Source: Desulfitibacter alkalitolerans DSM 16504 | GTDB lineage: Bacteria > Bacillota > DSM-16504 > Desulfitibacterales > Desulfitibacteraceae | Direction of reading: 5' to 3' | Length of the DNA stretch: 64,000 bases | NCBI RefSeq assembly: GCF_000620305.1 | Contig: NZ_KK211100.1 | Span: 176,467 to 240,466 of the forward strand | Program-made: the position numbers and the translations under genes | In this document: in pieces, positions 28,091 to 37,127 of the stretch | Numbering within the stretch: position 1 is the first letter of the stretch | How the letters are laid out: every line of letters begins with the position of its first letter | The notes under the pieces: model-generated | Told to the model about the DNA's origin: nothing | The model's database searches: none | Seen by the model: the letters and a program-made list of their open reading frames with translations, nothing else

Positions 28091-29395
28091 TTAAATAAGC
28101 TTTTTAATAATGTCTCGTATTTCAAAGGTCACCCTTTCTTCATCTATTGTTTTTATCTCCTTATTCTTCATAACAACCCTGCCATTTATTATAACTGTGT
28201 CCACGTCAGCTGCACCTGCAGAATAAACCAGGTGGGCATTTACATCGTGTAAGGGCTGAAGATGAGGGCTATTTAAGTCAACTAGAATTATATCTGCCTG
28301 CATACCTGCTTGTATTTTTCCAATCTCCTGGTCCAAACCAAGGGCCCTGGCTCCACAGCAGGTGGCCATGGCAAGGGCCTGATAGGAAGAAATAACAGTA
28401 GGATTATAGGTATGGACCTTTTGAAGCAGGGCAGCACTTCTCATTTCCTGGAACATATCCAAATTATTATTGCTGGCAGCACCATCAGTTCCTATTCCAA
28501 CATTAATATTCATTTCAATCATCTTGGTAACTGGAGCAATACCGCTGGCAAGCTTCATATTACTTTCAGGGTTATGAGCCACATTGACCTTCTCCCGGGC
28601 TAATATTTTTAAATCATTATCTGACATGTGTACACAGTGTGCAGCCAAAACAGGGCTTACAGCAAATACTCCTGCATCATAAACCATTTCAACTGGGGAT
28701 TTGCCGTATTTTTCTTTTATCTGGCTAACTTCAGCCAAGGTTTCTGCTATATGAATATGTATTCCTACTCCTAGTTTTTTTGCCTCGTGAGAAACCTCCT
28801 GCAGGTATTCGGGAACGCAAGTATAGGGTGCATGGGGTGCCAACATGGTGGTTATTCTGCCCTCAGCTGTCTCGTGGTATTTTTTAACAAAATCAATGCT
28901 TTCCTCTAAAGCCTTTTGTCCATTATTAAAGGATATTAAACCTCTGCTTAGAGAAGCTCTAATACCTGTTTCCTCAACAGCCTCTGCTACCTGGTCCATC
29001 ATAAAATACATGTCAGCAAAGCAGGTTGTTCCACCCCTGATCATCTCTAAAACTGCAAGCTTTGTTCCCCAGTAAACGTACTCAGGCTGCAGCTTTGCTT
29101 CAAGGGGCCATATCTTCTTTTCCAACCATTCCATTAATGGCAGGTCATCTGCGTAACCTCTTAATAAAGTCATGGCAGCATGGGTATGACAATTAATTAG
29201 TCCAGGCATTACTGCCATGCCGGCAGCATCAATAATGTGAAAATCATCTGAGACGTACTTCCGGCTGCCAATGTGTACTGATTCTATTTTATCTCCATTT
29301 AAGATTACATCACCTTGAAAATAGTTGTCTCCGGGATTATTAATGTCCCTTTCCATGGTTAGAATATAGCCATTTTTTATTACTGTTCTTTTCAT
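28091..29395 (-). CDS. mtaD: 5-methylthioadenosine/S-adenosylhomocysteine deaminase
   Basis: Amidohydrolase that deaminates MTA or SAH to the inosine forms. The 434-residue protein shows the metal site in GLINCHTHAAMTLLRGYADD, HIHIAET and GTDGAASNNNLDMF, and ends with a beta-sandwich segment. The start is the ATG at 29395 with GAGGTG upstream; the longer frame runs back into mtnA. It is the last gene of an mtnP-mtnA-mtaD group, which supports a role in methylthioadenosine or 5'-deoxyadenosine recycling. Confidence 0.9.
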   Translation of the reverse strand: MKRTVIKNGYILTMERDINNPGDNYFQGDVILNGDKIESVHIGSRKYVSDDFHIIDAAGMAVMPGLINCHTHAAMTLLRGYADDLPLMEWLEKKIWPLEAKLQPEYVYWGTKLAVLEMIRGGTTCFADMYFMMDQVAEAVEETGIRASLSRGLISFNNGQKALEESIDFVKKYHETAEGRITTMLAPHAPYTCVPEYLQEVSHEAKKLGVGIHIHIAETLAEVSQIKEKYGKSPVEMVYDAGVFAVSPVLAAHCVHMSDNDLKILAREKVNVAHNPESNMKLASGIAPVTKMIEMNINVGIGTDGAASNNNLDMFQEMRSAALLQKVHTYNPTVISSYQALAMATCCGARALGLDQEIGKIQAGMQADIILVDLNSPHLQPLHDVNAHLVYSAGAADVDTVIINGRVVMKNKEIKTIDEERVTFEIRDIIKKLI

Positions 29396-29405
29396 TAAAT
29401 TCACC

Positions 29406-30443
29406 TCATTTTTTACTAAACAGTCTGTCAATCTCTTTTTCATAAGGTGCAGCTAAGATTCCCCTGTCAGTAATGATACCAGTTATAAGCTTGTTAGGAG
29501 TTACGTCAAAGGCCGGATTATAAGTATGAATATCTTCAGGAACAACCTCAACATCCTGTATGTGCCTGATCTCATTGCAGTGTCTTTCTTCTATAATTAT
29601 TTCATCGCCTGATGCCATGTCCATATCTATTGTGGAATATGGGGCTGCAACAAAGAAGGGAATATTATGGTAATTGGCTAGTACAGCCAGAGAGTATGTG
29701 CCTATTTTATTTGCAGCATCTCCATTTTTTGCAATTCTATCTGCGCCAACAATGACCATGTCAATTTGCCCCTGGCTCATTATATATCCTGCCATGCTAT
29801 CTGTAATTAGGGTTACAGGAATTTTGTCCTGGTGAAGCTCCCAGGTTGTCAATCTGGCACCCTGAAGCAAGGGGCGTGTTTCACAGGCGAAAACTTTTTC
29901 AAGGATACCCTTTTCAAAAGCAGTCCTTATTACCCCAAGGGCAGTCCCATAGCCTGCTGTAGCCAGAGCTCCAGCATTACAGTGGGTCATAATAACTGCT
30001 CCTACTGGGACTACCTTTACTCCATGTGCTCCAATACTTTTGTTTAATGCTATGTCCTCTTCATGAATATCTATGGCAGCCTTTTCTAAAATTAAGGCTA
30101 TATCCATGGTGGAAGCCTCTTCATTATCCTTTGCTGCCTTATACATCTTATCAACGGCCCAGAATAGATTTACTGCAGTAGGCCTTGTTGACTTGAGAAG
30201 CTCACCAGCATTGTAAAGCTTATCCATAAAGTTTTTGTTAGATGCTTCTAAAAATTCCTTTGCTGCCAGAACCATTCCATAGGCAGCTGCCACCCCAATG
30301 GCTGGAGCCCCTCTCACAATCATATTTTTTATACACCCGGCAACTTCTTTATGAGTTTTACAATTTACATACTCAATTCTTAAAGGCAGTTTTGTCTGAT
30401 TCAAAAGTTTAAGTGTTGAGTTTTCCCAGATTACACTTTTCAT
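29406..30443 (-). CDS. mtnA: S-methyl-5-thioribose-1-phosphate isomerase
   Basis: Converts methylthioribose-1-phosphate to methylthioribulose-1-phosphate, and in some organisms the 5-deoxyribose analogue. The 345-residue protein has RGAPAIGVAAAYG, the catalytic-cysteine segment MTHCNAGALATAGYGTALGV and the aspartate segment VGADRIAKNGDAANKIGTY. Four bases separate it from mtnP. No mtnK, mtnB, mtnC or mtnD is in the window, so downstream steps are not visible. Confidence 0.96.
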   Translation of the reverse strand: MKSVIWENSTLKLLNQTKLPLRIEYVNCKTHKEVAGCIKNMIVRGAPAIGVAAAYGMVLAAKEFLEASNKNFMDKLYNAGELLKSTRPTAVNLFWAVDKMYKAAKDNEEASTMDIALILEKAAIDIHEEDIALNKSIGAHGVKVVPVGAVIMTHCNAGALATAGYGTALGVIRTAFEKGILEKVFACETRPLLQGARLTTWELHQDKIPVTLITDSMAGYIMSQGQIDMVIVGADRIAKNGDAANKIGTYSLAVLANYHNIPFFVAAPYSTIDMDMASGDEIIIEERHCNEIRHIQDVEVVPEDIHTYNPAFDVTPNKLITGIITDRGILAAPYEKEIDRLFSKK

Positions 30444-30447
30444 ATGC

Positions 30448-31263
30448 TTATCCTCCCAGGCTTTCCTGACCTGAAACAGCTGTCTGGCAAGAACAGAGTT
30501 TATTATTGTCTGTAATCTTTATTGCTTTGCTGAACAGGGTGTAAATCTTTGCCGAGGACATAGTCATTCTCTCCAGGACTTCTTGATGGGTCAGTGGGTT
30601 GTCAGATATACCAGCAGCATAGTTTGTTACAATTGCTGCAGTTGCATAGCATATTTCTGCCTCCCTTGCCAGAACCACCTCAGGAACAGAGGTCATTCCT
30701 ACTAGATCTGCACCTAAATGCTTGTAGATTAATATTTCAGCCGGAGTTTCAAAGCGCGGCCCTTGTGTACACACATATGTAGCCCCTTTAGACACCAGTG
30801 ATATGCCTGTATCCTGGGCTGCATCAATTAGTTTGCTGCGCAGGAAAAGACAATAAGGATTTGTCATATCCACATGAATAACCTCTTGACCTGGCTCATC
30901 AAAAAAGGTTATGTCCCTTCCCCATGTAAAGTCAATAAAGTCACTTAGGAGCACCAGATCGCCTGGTTTAAATTCACGATTGAGAGAGCCAACTGCTGCT
31001 GTTGCTAGAATTCTCTTAACACCTAACATTTTCAAGGCCATGATATTTGCTCGATAGTTAATTCTATGTGGAGGTATTGAGTGATTTAGGCCATGTCTTT
31101 TTAACAGGGCTACCCTGGTTCCTCCGACTTCAATAATTTCCAGAATGACCTTTCCATATTTGGTGGAAATCTCAACTTTTTCCCTGTTATTTAGTTTTTC
31201 TCCCGTTCTGGCCCCAATAAATGCCCCAGTGCCCCCAATAATGGCAAAATCCACCTTGTTCAC
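30448..31263 (-). CDS. mtnP: S-methyl-5'-thioadenosine phosphorylase
   Basis: Phosphorolyses MTA to adenine and methylthioribose-1-phosphate. The protein shows FAIIGGTGAF, LKRHGLNHSIPPHRINYRAN (phosphate and substrate loop), ATAAVGSLN, QGPRFETPAE and DLVGMTSVPEVVLARE, all typical of MTAP-type phosphorylases. I place the start at GTG 31263 (271 residues), because GGAAGGGAG lies 7 bases upstream; the frame also contains an ATG at 31296 within the end of ftsY. A related 6-oxopurine specificity cannot be excluded. Confidence 0.92.
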   Translation of the reverse strand: MNKVDFAIIGGTGAFIGARTGEKLNNREKVEISTKYGKVILEIIEVGGTRVALLKRHGLNHSIPPHRINYRANIMALKMLGVKRILATAAVGSLNREFKPGDLVLLSDFIDFTWGRDITFFDEPGQEVIHVDMTNPYCLFLRSKLIDAAQDTGISLVSKGATYVCTQGPRFETPAEILIYKHLGADLVGMTSVPEVVLAREAEICYATAAIVTNYAAGISDNPLTHQEVLERMTMSSAKIYTLFSKAIKITDNNKLCSCQTAVSGQESLGG

Positions 31264-31285
31264 ACTAACACTCCCTTCCAATCTC

Positions 31286-32206
31286 CTACTGTTCATTATA
31301 AAACAATGCTTTTACAAATTCACCTGGATTAAACGGTTTTAGGTCTTCAATTTTTTCTCCAACACCAATATATTTGACAGGAAGGGCCAATTCTTCTTTA
31401 ATACTAAAAATAACCCCGCCCTTAGCAGTACCATCCAGCTTAGTTAATACAATACCCGTTACATCTACAACCTCTTTAAATGTCTTTGCTTGAGAAATGG
31501 CATTTTGACCAGTTGTTGCATCAAGGACGAGAAGCACTTCATTAGGAGCATCCTCTTTGCTGCGGCTTATAACCTTTTTTACCTTGCCAATTTCATTCAT
31601 CAAATTTACCTTATTATGTAATCTCCCTGCAGTATCAATTAAAACTATGTCTGCTTTTCTTGAAATGGCTGCTTGAACAGCATCATAAGCTACTGCTGCA
31701 GCATCAGAACCCTCCTGATGCTTTATGAGGTCTGCATCTGCTCTATCTGCCCATATGCCAAGCTGTTCAATGGCAGCAGCTCTGAAAGTGTCTCCAGCTG
31801 CAAGAACTACTTTTTTCCCTTGTTCTTTAAAGTTGTATGCTAATTTGCCTATAGTGGTTGTTTTGCCCACACCATTTACTCCAACCACCATTATTACAGT
31901 TGGCTTATGCTCTGCTAGATTTATTGCGTTATTTTCGTATTCTAATAGGCCTGCCAATTCTTCTTGTATCACTTCATTGACCCTGTCCATGTCAGAGATT
32001 TTCTCTGTATAAATCCTGTGCCTAAGCTTTTCTGTTAAATCCATTGCTGTATTAACTCCCACATCTGCTTCTATTAAAATCTCTTCAAGCCTTTCAAAAA
32101 ACTCATCATCTACTCTCTTGTAACCTGTCACTAACTCAGTAACCTTATCTACAAATCCCTGTTTTGTTTTCTGCAATTTGCCTTTTAGCTTATCAAACAA
32201 TCCCAC
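31286..32206 (-). CDS. ftsY: Signal recognition particle receptor FtsY
   Basis: Membrane-associated GTPase that docks SRP-ribosome complexes. It has the N domain, then GVNGVGKTTTIGKLA (GTP loop near residues 109-116), DTAGRLHNK and VLTKLDGTAKGG. The start is set at GTG 32206 (306 residues) because AGGAGGAAGGATAAC is just upstream; the longer frame to ATG 32251 lacks a ribosome site. The acidic N-terminal extension of enterobacterial FtsY is absent, as usual in Firmicutes. Confidence 0.96.
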   Translation of the reverse strand: MGLFDKLKGKLQKTKQGFVDKVTELVTGYKRVDDEFFERLEEILIEADVGVNTAMDLTEKLRHRIYTEKISDMDRVNEVIQEELAGLLEYENNAINLAEHKPTVIMVVGVNGVGKTTTIGKLAYNFKEQGKKVVLAAGDTFRAAAIEQLGIWADRADADLIKHQEGSDAAAVAYDAVQAAISRKADIVLIDTAGRLHNKVNLMNEIGKVKKVISRSKEDAPNEVLLVLDATTGQNAISQAKTFKEVVDVTGIVLTKLDGTAKGGVIFSIKEELALPVKYIGVGEKIEDLKPFNPGEFVKALFYNEQ

Positions 32207-32292
32207 GTTATCCTTCCTCCTGGTCAAAAAATTACTAAACAGTCCAACCATGTGGTATTTATTTCATATGGTTGAATGGTAAATAAAACAAA

Positions 32293-32313
32293 GGTTAAGG
32301 CTTAACCTTAACC
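32293..32313 (-). terminator. Terminator after the JAMM-like gene
   Basis: 8-bp stem (GGTTAAGG/CCTTAACC), 5-base loop, followed on the minus strand by the T-rich tail TTTGTTTTATTT. It separates the gene upstream from ftsY, so ftsY probably has an unseen promoter or depends on read-through. Confidence 0.75.
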
Positions 32314-32336
32314 CAAACATATTCTATCACGTCAGC

Positions 32337-33476
32337 CTAATTAAGCTCAATAGGTTTGCATAGATCAGTAAATTCCTGGGCTATTGCAAACTTTCTATTG
32401 CGTATATGAGACTCCTCTTCCGTTGTTTCAGCATCAAAAAATTTATTGTTTAATACTTCATCTTCATCTGTAAGTTCAAATATCCTGCTTGCCTTTTCTA
32501 TTACAGTAGCTCCCCTGATATTGCCATCTTTGTCATGACCTATTGCAATTATAGGTCTTCCCCATGTTCCAGGTCCGGCATTAGCATCTCCAATATGCAT
32601 TACACCTGTTCCTCCCGGATGGGTGTGAATTATAATTGCATTATCTGGTATATCATTACTATAGATTACTCTTAGTGATTTCCCTGAGATATCAGTAAAG
32701 CTTGATGCTAGTAGTCTAGATGGCACATAGCCAATTCCACCTGCAATTATTTTACCTTTGCCGGTAACATGACTGTTTTCATCAATTACTCCAATGGCTG
32801 CCACTTCCCTGCCCTGTCCAATCTTAATTGATTCATCAACCAGGGATGCAGCCAAATTTTTATCTATAGACTTAACATCTAACCTTGGCAAACTCCACGC
32901 TTCTTCATTTTTTCCACCACTTGCATCCTTTAGATTACATTTAAGTTGGGGCAGTTCCTCAGAAACCTCAAGGTATTTTAAGCTTAAATCATGGTTGGTT
33001 CTTAAAACATCCTTTTCTTCATCCATAGTGCTGGTGGCCAGAGTGGCTATATTCATTTCTTCAGATTTTGTAGATAAATCAAAGTACTCTGGTTTTGGAT
33101 ATACAATACTAATTCCAGCAGTTCCTTCATTTTTTACCCCTATTGATACTATTGGACAGTTAAAAAAATCTACACCTGACACATCAGTAGCTAAGCCAGT
33201 CTTTCCAGGTCTGGTTACAACAAAAACTGTATTTTCCGGCAAAAAATTTAGACCTTCAATTAGAGACTTTTCTTTCATGGGGGTTATTTTATTAAGGAGT
33301 GACCTTAAAGGCAATCCACTTAAACCCCCATTTACTATTTCTGTGGCCTCATCTATAATTCCATCCTCATTAACAAAAGCAAAGCAGCCAGCATTTCTTC
33401 CCTGACTAAGCTGAGTAGTTCTGTCTACTAACTTAGTTACTAATTCCTGGGAAATTCCAGTTATTCGTTTATACAT
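32337..33476 (-). CDS. Tandem-domain protein with a JAMM/JAB-like C-terminal half; function unknown
   Basis: I do not recognise a named family. From the ATG at 33476 (AGGAG upstream) it has 379 residues; an upstream ATG at 33500 is possible (387-residue numbering used here). The two halves align with an offset near 197: LVDRTTQLSQGR (24-35) matches LVDESIKIGQGR (220-231), and TRPGKTG (96-102) matches THPGGTG (293-299). The C-half carries HTHPGGTGVMHIGD (His292, His294, Asp305), close to the JAMM metal motif HxHP-x6-S-x2-D but with His302 in the Ser place, and Glu232 may be the catalytic glutamate. In the N-half these become Asn36, Val95 and Arg97, so it looks inactive. No signal peptide or membrane helix is seen. 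It is encoded between smc and ftsY. Confidence 0.75.
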   Translation of the reverse strand: MYKRITGISQELVTKLVDRTTQLSQGRNAGCFAFVNEDGIIDEATEIVNGGLSGLPLRSLLNKITPMKEKSLIEGLNFLPENTVFVVTRPGKTGLATDVSGVDFFNCPIVSIGVKNEGTAGISIVYPKPEYFDLSTKSEEMNIATLATSTMDEEKDVLRTNHDLSLKYLEVSEELPQLKCNLKDASGGKNEEAWSLPRLDVKSIDKNLAASLVDESIKIGQGREVAAIGVIDENSHVTGKGKIIAGGIGYVPSRLLASSFTDISGKSLRVIYSNDIPDNAIIIHTHPGGTGVMHIGDANAGPGTWGRPIIAIGHDKDGNIRGATVIEKASRIFELTDEDEVLNNKFFDAETTEEESHIRNRKFAIAQEFTDLCKPIELN

Positions 33477-33545
33477 ATCATCAGCTCCTGAGTAAAACAT
33501 TTTTACTTTAGTTTTCCTCGGAAATCAATGTATATTCTTTAAATC

Positions 33546-36500
33546 TTAAACTACTGCCAGGTTATCAGACAGCTTTACAGAAACCACCTTTGAAACACCT
33601 GGTTCTTCTGTAGTTATTCCGTACAGATTATCTGCTGCCAGCATTGTATTCTGTCTATGAGATACTATTAAAAATTGGGTGCTATTTGAAAGTTCACGCA
33701 AGAACTGGGAAAACCTTTGTTCGTTTGCTTCATCTAGAGAGGTTTCTATTTCATCCAATACGCAAAAGGGACTTGGCTTTACCTTCAGGAATGCAAAAAG
33801 TAGTGCAATTGCTGTTAAAGCCTTCTCTCCTCCAGATAATAAGGTTATATTCTGCAGTTTTTTACCTGGTGGTTGGGCTTCAATATCTACGCCAGTATTT
33901 AATAAATCTTCCTCATTGGTAACATAGATACTGGCAGAGCCACCATCAAATAAATACTTAAAAATAGATGAAAACTCTTGACTTACCTTTGCAAAGGTTT
34001 GGCTGAATCTTTCTTCTATGATACTGTCAATTTCCTTAATAACCTTCTCCAGGGCTTCCTTGCCTTTTAATAAATCTTCCCTTTGATTCTGAAGAAAATT
34101 TATCCTTTCAGTTAATTTTTGATAATGTTCAATGGCTCCAACATTTACCTGACCCAAGGCAGCTATTTCTCCTTTAAGCCTTTCCACTTCTACTTTGTAA
34201 TTCTTTATTTCAACTTCCACTGGTATAAAATTTCCTGCAAATTTTTCTGTAATGGTAGCAGTTATACTTTCCAGGTTTGTTTCAATTCTAGCCCTTTCCA
34301 GCTCCAGTTGATGCTGTCTCTTTGAAATTTCCTGATGTAAACCATTGACCCTTGTCTGGATTTTTTCATGTCTAACCAGCCTGTTTAAAAGGAAGTCTTT
34401 ACTTTCAACAAGCTGCTGCTTTATATTAATCATGATTTCTTTTTCCTTAAGAAGGTTAGCTATTTTTATATTGAGGTCCTCAATGGTGTTCTCTATATTT
34501 TGTATTTCAGCTTTATTATTCTGAAGCTTATTGTCACTAATTTCCATCTTATCCTTGTAAGCAGATATTCGTGACAAGTAGTCCTCCACTTTTTCCTTTA
34601 GTTGATTGTTTTTTTGGTCCCAAACACTTTTTTCTATCTGAACTTGATGCTGAACATTTACCAGGTCATTAATCTGTTCATGATTTTTTTTAATTTGGTC
34701 TTTTATCATTTCCATCTCTATGTTTAGGTCATTTATCTGGTTTTCCAGCTCCTTGATTTTTTTCTCTGCTTCACTTACTAATGCTTCATTTTCTGCTTCA
34801 CCATGGTTAACCACTTCAAGTTCATTTTCATAAACACATATCTCATCCTTAACAGTGGAGATTTTTTCTTTAATTATTTGAAGGGTATTGCTGCCTTGCT
34901 GGATTTTTTCCTTTAATTCATTAGATTTTTGCAGCAATTCCCTTTCTTTATCTGTAAGAGCTGCTTCAATAGTAGTTAATCTATTAAGTTCTTCATCCTT
35001 AATCTTTAGCTCTCTCTCTAGAGGAGCTTTCTCTTTTATAAGGCTGGCAATTTCTGCTTTTCTAGATAGAAGATTACCAGGTGAAGCTTTAATATAACCA
35101 CCTGTAATGGAACCGCCCGGCATAACCACCTGTCCATCTAGGGAAACAATTTTTAGAGAGTAATTAAATTCCTTTGCAAAGACAAGTCCTTTGTTGAGGC
35201 TTTCAACTATCAAAACACGTCCTAACAGATGTTTAATAATTGCAGCATATTTGTTATCGCTCTTAATTAATTCATAACCCATACCTATAAGTCCAGGAGC
35301 ATTCTTGTGTCTTTGTGGAATGTCAAAGCATTTATACTGAATTGTATTTAGAGGCAAAAAAGTAACCTTACCCGATTTATTAGCTTTTAAATAAGCAATG
35401 GCTCTCTCTGCATCCTTATTTGATGCAGTTATAAGGTTTTGAAGTTGGGAACCTATTGCCACCTCAATGGGTAAAACAAGTTCATTAGGCACATAAATTA
35501 TATCAGCCACACTTCCTATAATTCCAGCCCAGTCCTCAGGGTTATTTTTTTTTGCCAGGAGAATAGACTTAACCCCAGGAAAATACCCTTCCATGTCCCT
35601 TTCCATTTCTTTTAAAAAGTTAAGCCTGGAACTTATCTTATACAGGTCCTTTTCAATTGCATCCCTTTGATTTTTAGCCTGCTGCTTATCAGCTTCAACA
35701 CTATTAATTTTGTCTTTATTGGTTTGTATGGACTCAAGTACTTCATCATAAGTCTGCTGCAGCTGTTTGGTTTCAACAGCTGCCTTCTGTTCTTCCTCAT
35801 TTAAGCTAATTAATTTATCTTCCCTGTCTGTCAGCTGTTCCCTTATCTTATCCCTTTGCTTCTTTAAAAGAGAAATTCTTGCCTCATATTTAGCAGTATC
35901 ATTTTTATACTGCACAAGCATTGCCTGATAGTCTACAAGTAGGTTGCTTTTTACCACGTGGAGCTTTTCATTAACCTCTAAATCAGCCTGTATATTAGTT
36001 ATATTTGTATTAATATCATCTAGTTTTTCCTGCAGTTTTAGAAGCTTCGTGTTAACACTGCCAATATCCCCATGCAGTTCCTCAACATTTTTTGTCCAGT
36101 TATTTATTTCAGAGCTTTGGGTGCCCTTGTCTGCTTTTATAACTTCTATTTCTCTGAGCAGTCCATTAACTTTTTCCCTTAGCACTTTTTCTTCACCTAT
36201 ATATCTTTCCATCTCTGAATTCATTTCACCAACAATATTAGCTATAGTTGAGATTTTATCCTGGGACTTATCCAGGATAAATTTTTCATTGAATATATAT
36301 CTGTCTAAATCTGACAAAAAACCGCTGTAGCTGATAACATGGCTGTTATTCTGGCAGTATTGACCTGTAATGGTATCCAATCTTTTTTGAAGCTTTTCTC
36401 TTTCAAAGCTTAAATACTGGTACTCAACATTTTCTAACATTTTTAACTTTCTCAGATACTCTTCTGCATTTTTTGCTTCTATCCTTAAAGTTGGCCGCTG

Positions 36501-37100
36501 CTCCTCAATTTCATAACAAATATCATCTATTCTAAGAAGGCTTTGTTCTGTTGCAGACAGCTTTTGTTCTGCTTCCCTTTTTCTGTGTTTATATTTGGTT
36601 ATTCCAGCCACCTCTTCGAAAAGGGGCCTTCTTTCTTCAGGACTAGAGCTAATAATATGCTCAACCTTACCCTGACCAATAATGGCAAAAGCATTTTTTC
36701 CTATACCAGTATCCATGAACAGGGACTGTACATCCTTTAAACGGCAATGGTTTTTATTAATTAGAAATTGACTTTCCCCATCTCTAAAGACCTTCCTCGT
36801 AACAGTTATTTCATTGTAGTCCATTGGATATAATCCAGATGAATTATCTAATACTATTGTGACCTCAGCCATTCCCATGGGTCTCCTGTTTTTAGTACCA
36901 GAAAATATTACGTCCTCCAGCTTGCTGCCACGAAGTGATTTCACGCTTGTTTCACCAAGGACCCATCTTAAGGAATCTACAACATTGCTTTTACCACTAC
37001 CATTTGGCCCCACAATAACTGTAATTCCCTTGTCCAATTTAATCGAAACTTTATTTACAAATGACTTAAAACCATGGATTTCTATCCTTTGAAGATACAA
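33546..37100 (-). CDS. smc: Chromosome segregation protein SMC
   Basis: Condensin ATPase that organises and segregates the chromosome. The 1184-residue protein has the N-terminal ATPase half with GPNGSGKS (31-38), a long coiled coil, a central hinge (about 500-680, with VMPGGSITGGYIK), a returning coiled coil, and the C-terminal half with LLSGGEKALTAIALLFA and the Walker B FCVLDEIETSLDEAN. It starts at TTG 37100, with GGGGGGAG upstream. No scpA or scpB is in the window. Confidence 0.97.
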   Translation of the reverse strand: MYLQRIEIHGFKSFVNKVSIKLDKGITVIVGPNGSGKSNVVDSLRWVLGETSVKSLRGSKLEDVIFSGTKNRRPMGMAEVTIVLDNSSGLYPMDYNEITVTRKVFRDGESQFLINKNHCRLKDVQSLFMDTGIGKNAFAIIGQGKVEHIISSSPEERRPLFEEVAGITKYKHRKREAEQKLSATEQSLLRIDDICYEIEEQRPTLRIEAKNAEEYLRKLKMLENVEYQYLSFEREKLQKRLDTITGQYCQNNSHVISYSGFLSDLDRYIFNEKFILDKSQDKISTIANIVGEMNSEMERYIGEEKVLREKVNGLLREIEVIKADKGTQSSEINNWTKNVEELHGDIGSVNTKLLKLQEKLDDINTNITNIQADLEVNEKLHVVKSNLLVDYQAMLVQYKNDTAKYEARISLLKKQRDKIREQLTDREDKLISLNEEEQKAAVETKQLQQTYDEVLESIQTNKDKINSVEADKQQAKNQRDAIEKDLYKISSRLNFLKEMERDMEGYFPGVKSILLAKKNNPEDWAGIIGSVADIIYVPNELVLPIEVAIGSQLQNLITASNKDAERAIAYLKANKSGKVTFLPLNTIQYKCFDIPQRHKNAPGLIGMGYELIKSDNKYAAIIKHLLGRVLIVESLNKGLVFAKEFNYSLKIVSLDGQVVMPGGSITGGYIKASPGNLLSRKAEIASLIKEKAPLERELKIKDEELNRLTTIEAALTDKERELLQKSNELKEKIQQGSNTLQIIKEKISTVKDEICVYENELEVVNHGEAENEALVSEAEKKIKELENQINDLNIEMEMIKDQIKKNHEQINDLVNVQHQVQIEKSVWDQKNNQLKEKVEDYLSRISAYKDKMEISDNKLQNNKAEIQNIENTIEDLNIKIANLLKEKEIMINIKQQLVESKDFLLNRLVRHEKIQTRVNGLHQEISKRQHQLELERARIETNLESITATITEKFAGNFIPVEVEIKNYKVEVERLKGEIAALGQVNVGAIEHYQKLTERINFLQNQREDLLKGKEALEKVIKEIDSIIEERFSQTFAKVSQEFSSIFKYLFDGGSASIYVTNEEDLLNTGVDIEAQPPGKKLQNITLLSGGEKALTAIALLFAFLKVKPSPFCVLDEIETSLDEANEQRFSQFLRELSNSTQFLIVSHRQNTMLAADNLYGITTEEPGVSKVVSVKLSDNLAVV

Positions 37101-37127
37101 ATTGCTCCCCCCAAAAACTCTATACTG

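Noticed and set aside
31264-31296. SAM-type riboswitch or separate promoter controlling mtnP
   Set aside because: mtnP follows ftsY with a 22-base gap; no aptamer sequence is present.
32794-33405. A 203-codon plus-strand open frame opposite the JAMM-like gene
   Set aside because: Serine/leucine-rich composition of an antisense shadow, no ribosome site, and the minus-strand frame has clear motifs and an internal duplication.
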